Shown one piece after another: positions 6,342 to 6,965 of a stretch of 6,965 bases of DNA (within the stretch, counting starts at the first letter, position 1; every line of letters starts with the position of its first letter). Below the pieces are notes generated by a model. It ran no database searches and was not told the origin of the DNA. It saw only the letters and a program-made list of their open reading frames with translations. The DNA is from Candidatus Moraniibacteriota bacterium (GTDB lineage: Bacteria > Patescibacteriota > Minisyncoccia > Moranbacterales > GCA-2747515): assembly GCA_027031945.1 (NCBI GenBank), contig JALVPE010000011.1, positions 1 through 6,965 on the forward strand. The letters are read 5' to 3'. Position numbers and translations under genes: made by a program.

Positions 6342-6377
6342 TCCTCTCCCTTCAAAGGGAGAGGATTGAGGTGAGGG
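6342..6377. repeat. GC-rich REP-like palindromic element
   Basis: TCCTCTCCCT (6342-6351) pairs perfectly with AGGGAGAGGA (6356-6365), a 10-bp stem with a TCAA loop, followed by TTGAGGTGAGGG (6366-6377). Its GC content stands out sharply from the AT-rich surroundings. Hairpins of this form, CCTCTCCC..GGGAGAGG with an adjoining GTGAGGG block, resemble dispersed REP-type intergenic palindromes that are mobilised by Y1 (RAYT) transposases. Neither strand has a T-run after the stem, which argues against an ordinary terminator. It lies in the 81-base gap between the DUF1232 gene and the helicase gene. Copies elsewhere cannot be checked from one window. Confidence 0.6.
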
Positions 6378-6392
6378 TTAGACATGTCATTT

Positions 6393-6659
6393 TTACTTAT
6401 TATCTTTCCCATGCTCCATATCCTTAATACTATTCACTTTCTCTTCCTCTTTTTTCTCACCATCTTTTCTCTTGAACAAATTTGAAATGTCAAGCCCAAA
6501 ATACCCAAGTGTCGCAACAAGTAACGCCATAGCACCAGCTTCATCTAAATTGCCAACTATTGGAAGAAAATCCGGAATCAGCTCTACAAGACCAGACGTA
6601 GGATTAATCAAATAAATAAAAGATACAACACCAACAATTGCAACAATAATTGTCCTCAT
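6393..6659 (-). CDS. Small DUF1232 (YkvA-like) membrane protein
   Basis: This is an 88-residue protein. A hydrophobic N-terminal segment (about 2-18) leads into the DUF1232 core ELIPDFLPIVGNLDEAG (26-42), followed by a second hydrophobic helix (about 41-57). The tail from residue 63 is highly charged, with runs of Lys and Glu. DUF1232 proteins are small, widespread and of unknown biochemical role; the core motif usually reads D-L-I-P-D-x-x-P-x-x-G-x-x-D-D, and here the first and last Asp are Glu. The ATG at 6659 is preferred because a sigma70-like promoter at 6691-6719 would start transcription near 6684. The in-frame TTG at 6719 and ATGs at 6710 and 6692 lie in or upstream of that promoter. 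There is no Shine-Dalgarno sequence. The helicase gene follows after 81 bases on the same strand. Confidence 0.8.
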   Translation of the reverse strand: MRTIIVAIVGVVSFIYLINPTSGLVELIPDFLPIVGNLDEAGAMALLVATLGYFGLDISNLFKRKDGEKKEEEKVNSIKDMEHGKDNK

Positions 6660-6690
6660 AAAAAATACACCATAACAAATTATTACCTTC

Positions 6691-6719
6691 ATAATACCGT
6701 ACACAACCATTAAAATCAA
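6691..6719 (-). promoter_or_regulatory. Sigma70-type promoter of the DUF1232 gene
   Basis: On the minus strand TTGATT (6719-6714) and TATTAT (6696-6691) are separated by exactly 17 bases, matching the -35 consensus at four of six positions and the -10 consensus at five of six. The predicted start of transcription is near 6684, about 25 bases before the ATG at 6659. It sits just downstream of the terminator of the preceding gene, as expected for a new unit that could include the helicase. Confidence 0.5.
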
Positions 6720-6758
6720 TTCATCTCTAACTAATTATTTGCTTTACACAAAAAACAA

Positions 6759-6793
6759 AAAACCACCCAACTCATTAAGAGTTGAATGGTTTT
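6759..6793 (-). terminator. Rho-independent terminator of the right-edge gene
   Basis: CAACTC (6768-6773) pairs with GAGTTG (6779-6784) around five bases. After a CC/AA internal loop, AAAACCA (6759-6765) pairs with TGGTTTT (6787-6793), giving 13 bp in all. On the minus strand a long T-rich tract follows (TTTTTTGTTTTTTG), which marks it as the terminator for the gene ending at 6855. Confidence 0.85.
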
Positions 6794-6794
6794 G

Positions 6795-6852
6795 TCTGAC
6801 ATGCATATATTTATCTTTAAAATTCTTTAAAGATACATATATATATATCAGA
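6795..6852. repeat. Long imperfect palindrome after the right-edge gene
   Basis: A perfect 10-bp stem, TATCTTTAAA (6812-6821) with TTTAAAGATA (6826-6835) around ATTC, extends after one mismatch by 6 bp of alternating AT (6805-6810 with 6837-6842). An outer TCTGA/TCAGA pair (6795-6799 with 6848-6852) closes it. It begins three bases past the stop codon on the minus strand and has no T-run, so it may be an mRNA 3' end stabiliser rather than a terminator. Confidence 0.6.
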
Positions 6853-6854
6853 TT

Positions 6855-6965
6855 TTATTGAGCTTTGAACATTTGCACATCTGTTCCACAGGATGTATCT
6901 GCATCATCAAATTTTACTTTGACTGCACGGTCATTTTCCCATGCTGTCAGAAGTGTTGCAACTTT
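6855..6965 (-). CDS. 3' end of an unidentified minus-strand gene
   Basis: The minus strand is open from the right edge and ends in TAA at 6857-6855, giving 36 C-terminal residues. They include KVATLLTAWENDRAVKVKFD and a later Cys in SCGTDV. Good residue mix, a palindrome directly after the stop and a strong terminator beyond it all support a real gene. The pattern of a short helix (LLTAW), a charged turn, a strand (VKVKF) and a late Cys-Gly resembles the C-termini of small exported hypothetical proteins, but I cannot assign a family. The start and most of the protein lie outside the window. Confidence 0.75.
   Translation of the reverse strand, partial: KVATLLTAWENDRAVKVKFDDADTSCGTDVQMFKAQ

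Noticed and set aside
6342..6365. GC-rich hairpin as an ordinary terminator of the DUF1232 gene
   Set aside because: No T-run follows on either strand; the REP-like reading explains its composition and flank better.
1..6965. TGA recoding (as in Gracilibacteria or Absconditabacteria)
   Set aside because: No long gene needs an in-frame TGA; all frames are intact in the standard code even though TGA is never used as a stop here.
1..6965. CRISPR array, tRNA or rRNA gene, insertion sequence or prophage genes
   Set aside because: No regularly spaced repeats, cloverleaf sequence, rRNA segments, transposase motifs or phage proteins were seen; the short repeats found are isolated pairs.

Overview
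The window is strongly AT-rich bacterial DNA with compact gene order. It holds six complete genes, all on the minus strand, plus two gene ends cut by the window edges. Every readable stop is TAA (seven) or TAG (one, mscS), and no long gene has an in-frame TGA, so translation uses the ordinary code with TGA avoided as a stop. The AT-richness, the rarity of Shine-Dalgarno sequences, the UvrD helicase fused to a PD-(D/E)XK nuclease and the scattered small housekeeping genes suggest a Patescibacteria (CPR)-type genome. That placement is an inference from gene content; no phylogenetic marker is present.

Layout from left to right: the 3' end of a plus-strand gene (3-71) and a bidirectional terminator (78-111). 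Then come minus-strand genes for acyl carrier protein (127-354), a single-cluster [4Fe-4S] ferredoxin (503-751), a U32-family protein of the TrhP/RlhA hydroxylase type (836-2092), an MscS-family channel (2218-3264), a 994-residue UvrD-like helicase-nuclease (3327-6311) and a DUF1232/YkvA-like small membrane protein (6393-6659). A GC-rich REP-like hairpin sits between the last two (6342-6365). The right edge has a long palindrome, a good minus-strand terminator (6759-6793) and the 3' end of an unidentified minus-strand gene (6855-6965).

Transcription, reading the minus strand: the right-edge gene ends at a strong terminator, and the DUF1232 gene then starts from a recognisable sigma70-type promoter (6691-6719). 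DUF1232 and the helicase may be co-transcribed through the REP-like hairpin. Hairpins of varying strength follow uvrD, mscS, the U32 gene and the ferredoxin gene, and acp forms its own unit between two good terminators. Only acp has a strong Shine-Dalgarno sequence; the other complete genes start in AT-rich contexts, four of them as TTTATG.

The most meaningful functional link is the U32 protein followed directly by a ferredoxin, which fits an RNA-hydroxylating Fe-S enzyme with its electron carrier. I do not see a clear new defence or mobile system. The points most worth checking are the REP-like element with its tiny in-frame upstream ORF, the U32-ferredoxin pair, the helicase-nuclease that lacks iron-staple cysteines, and the unusual start-site and promoter repeats.
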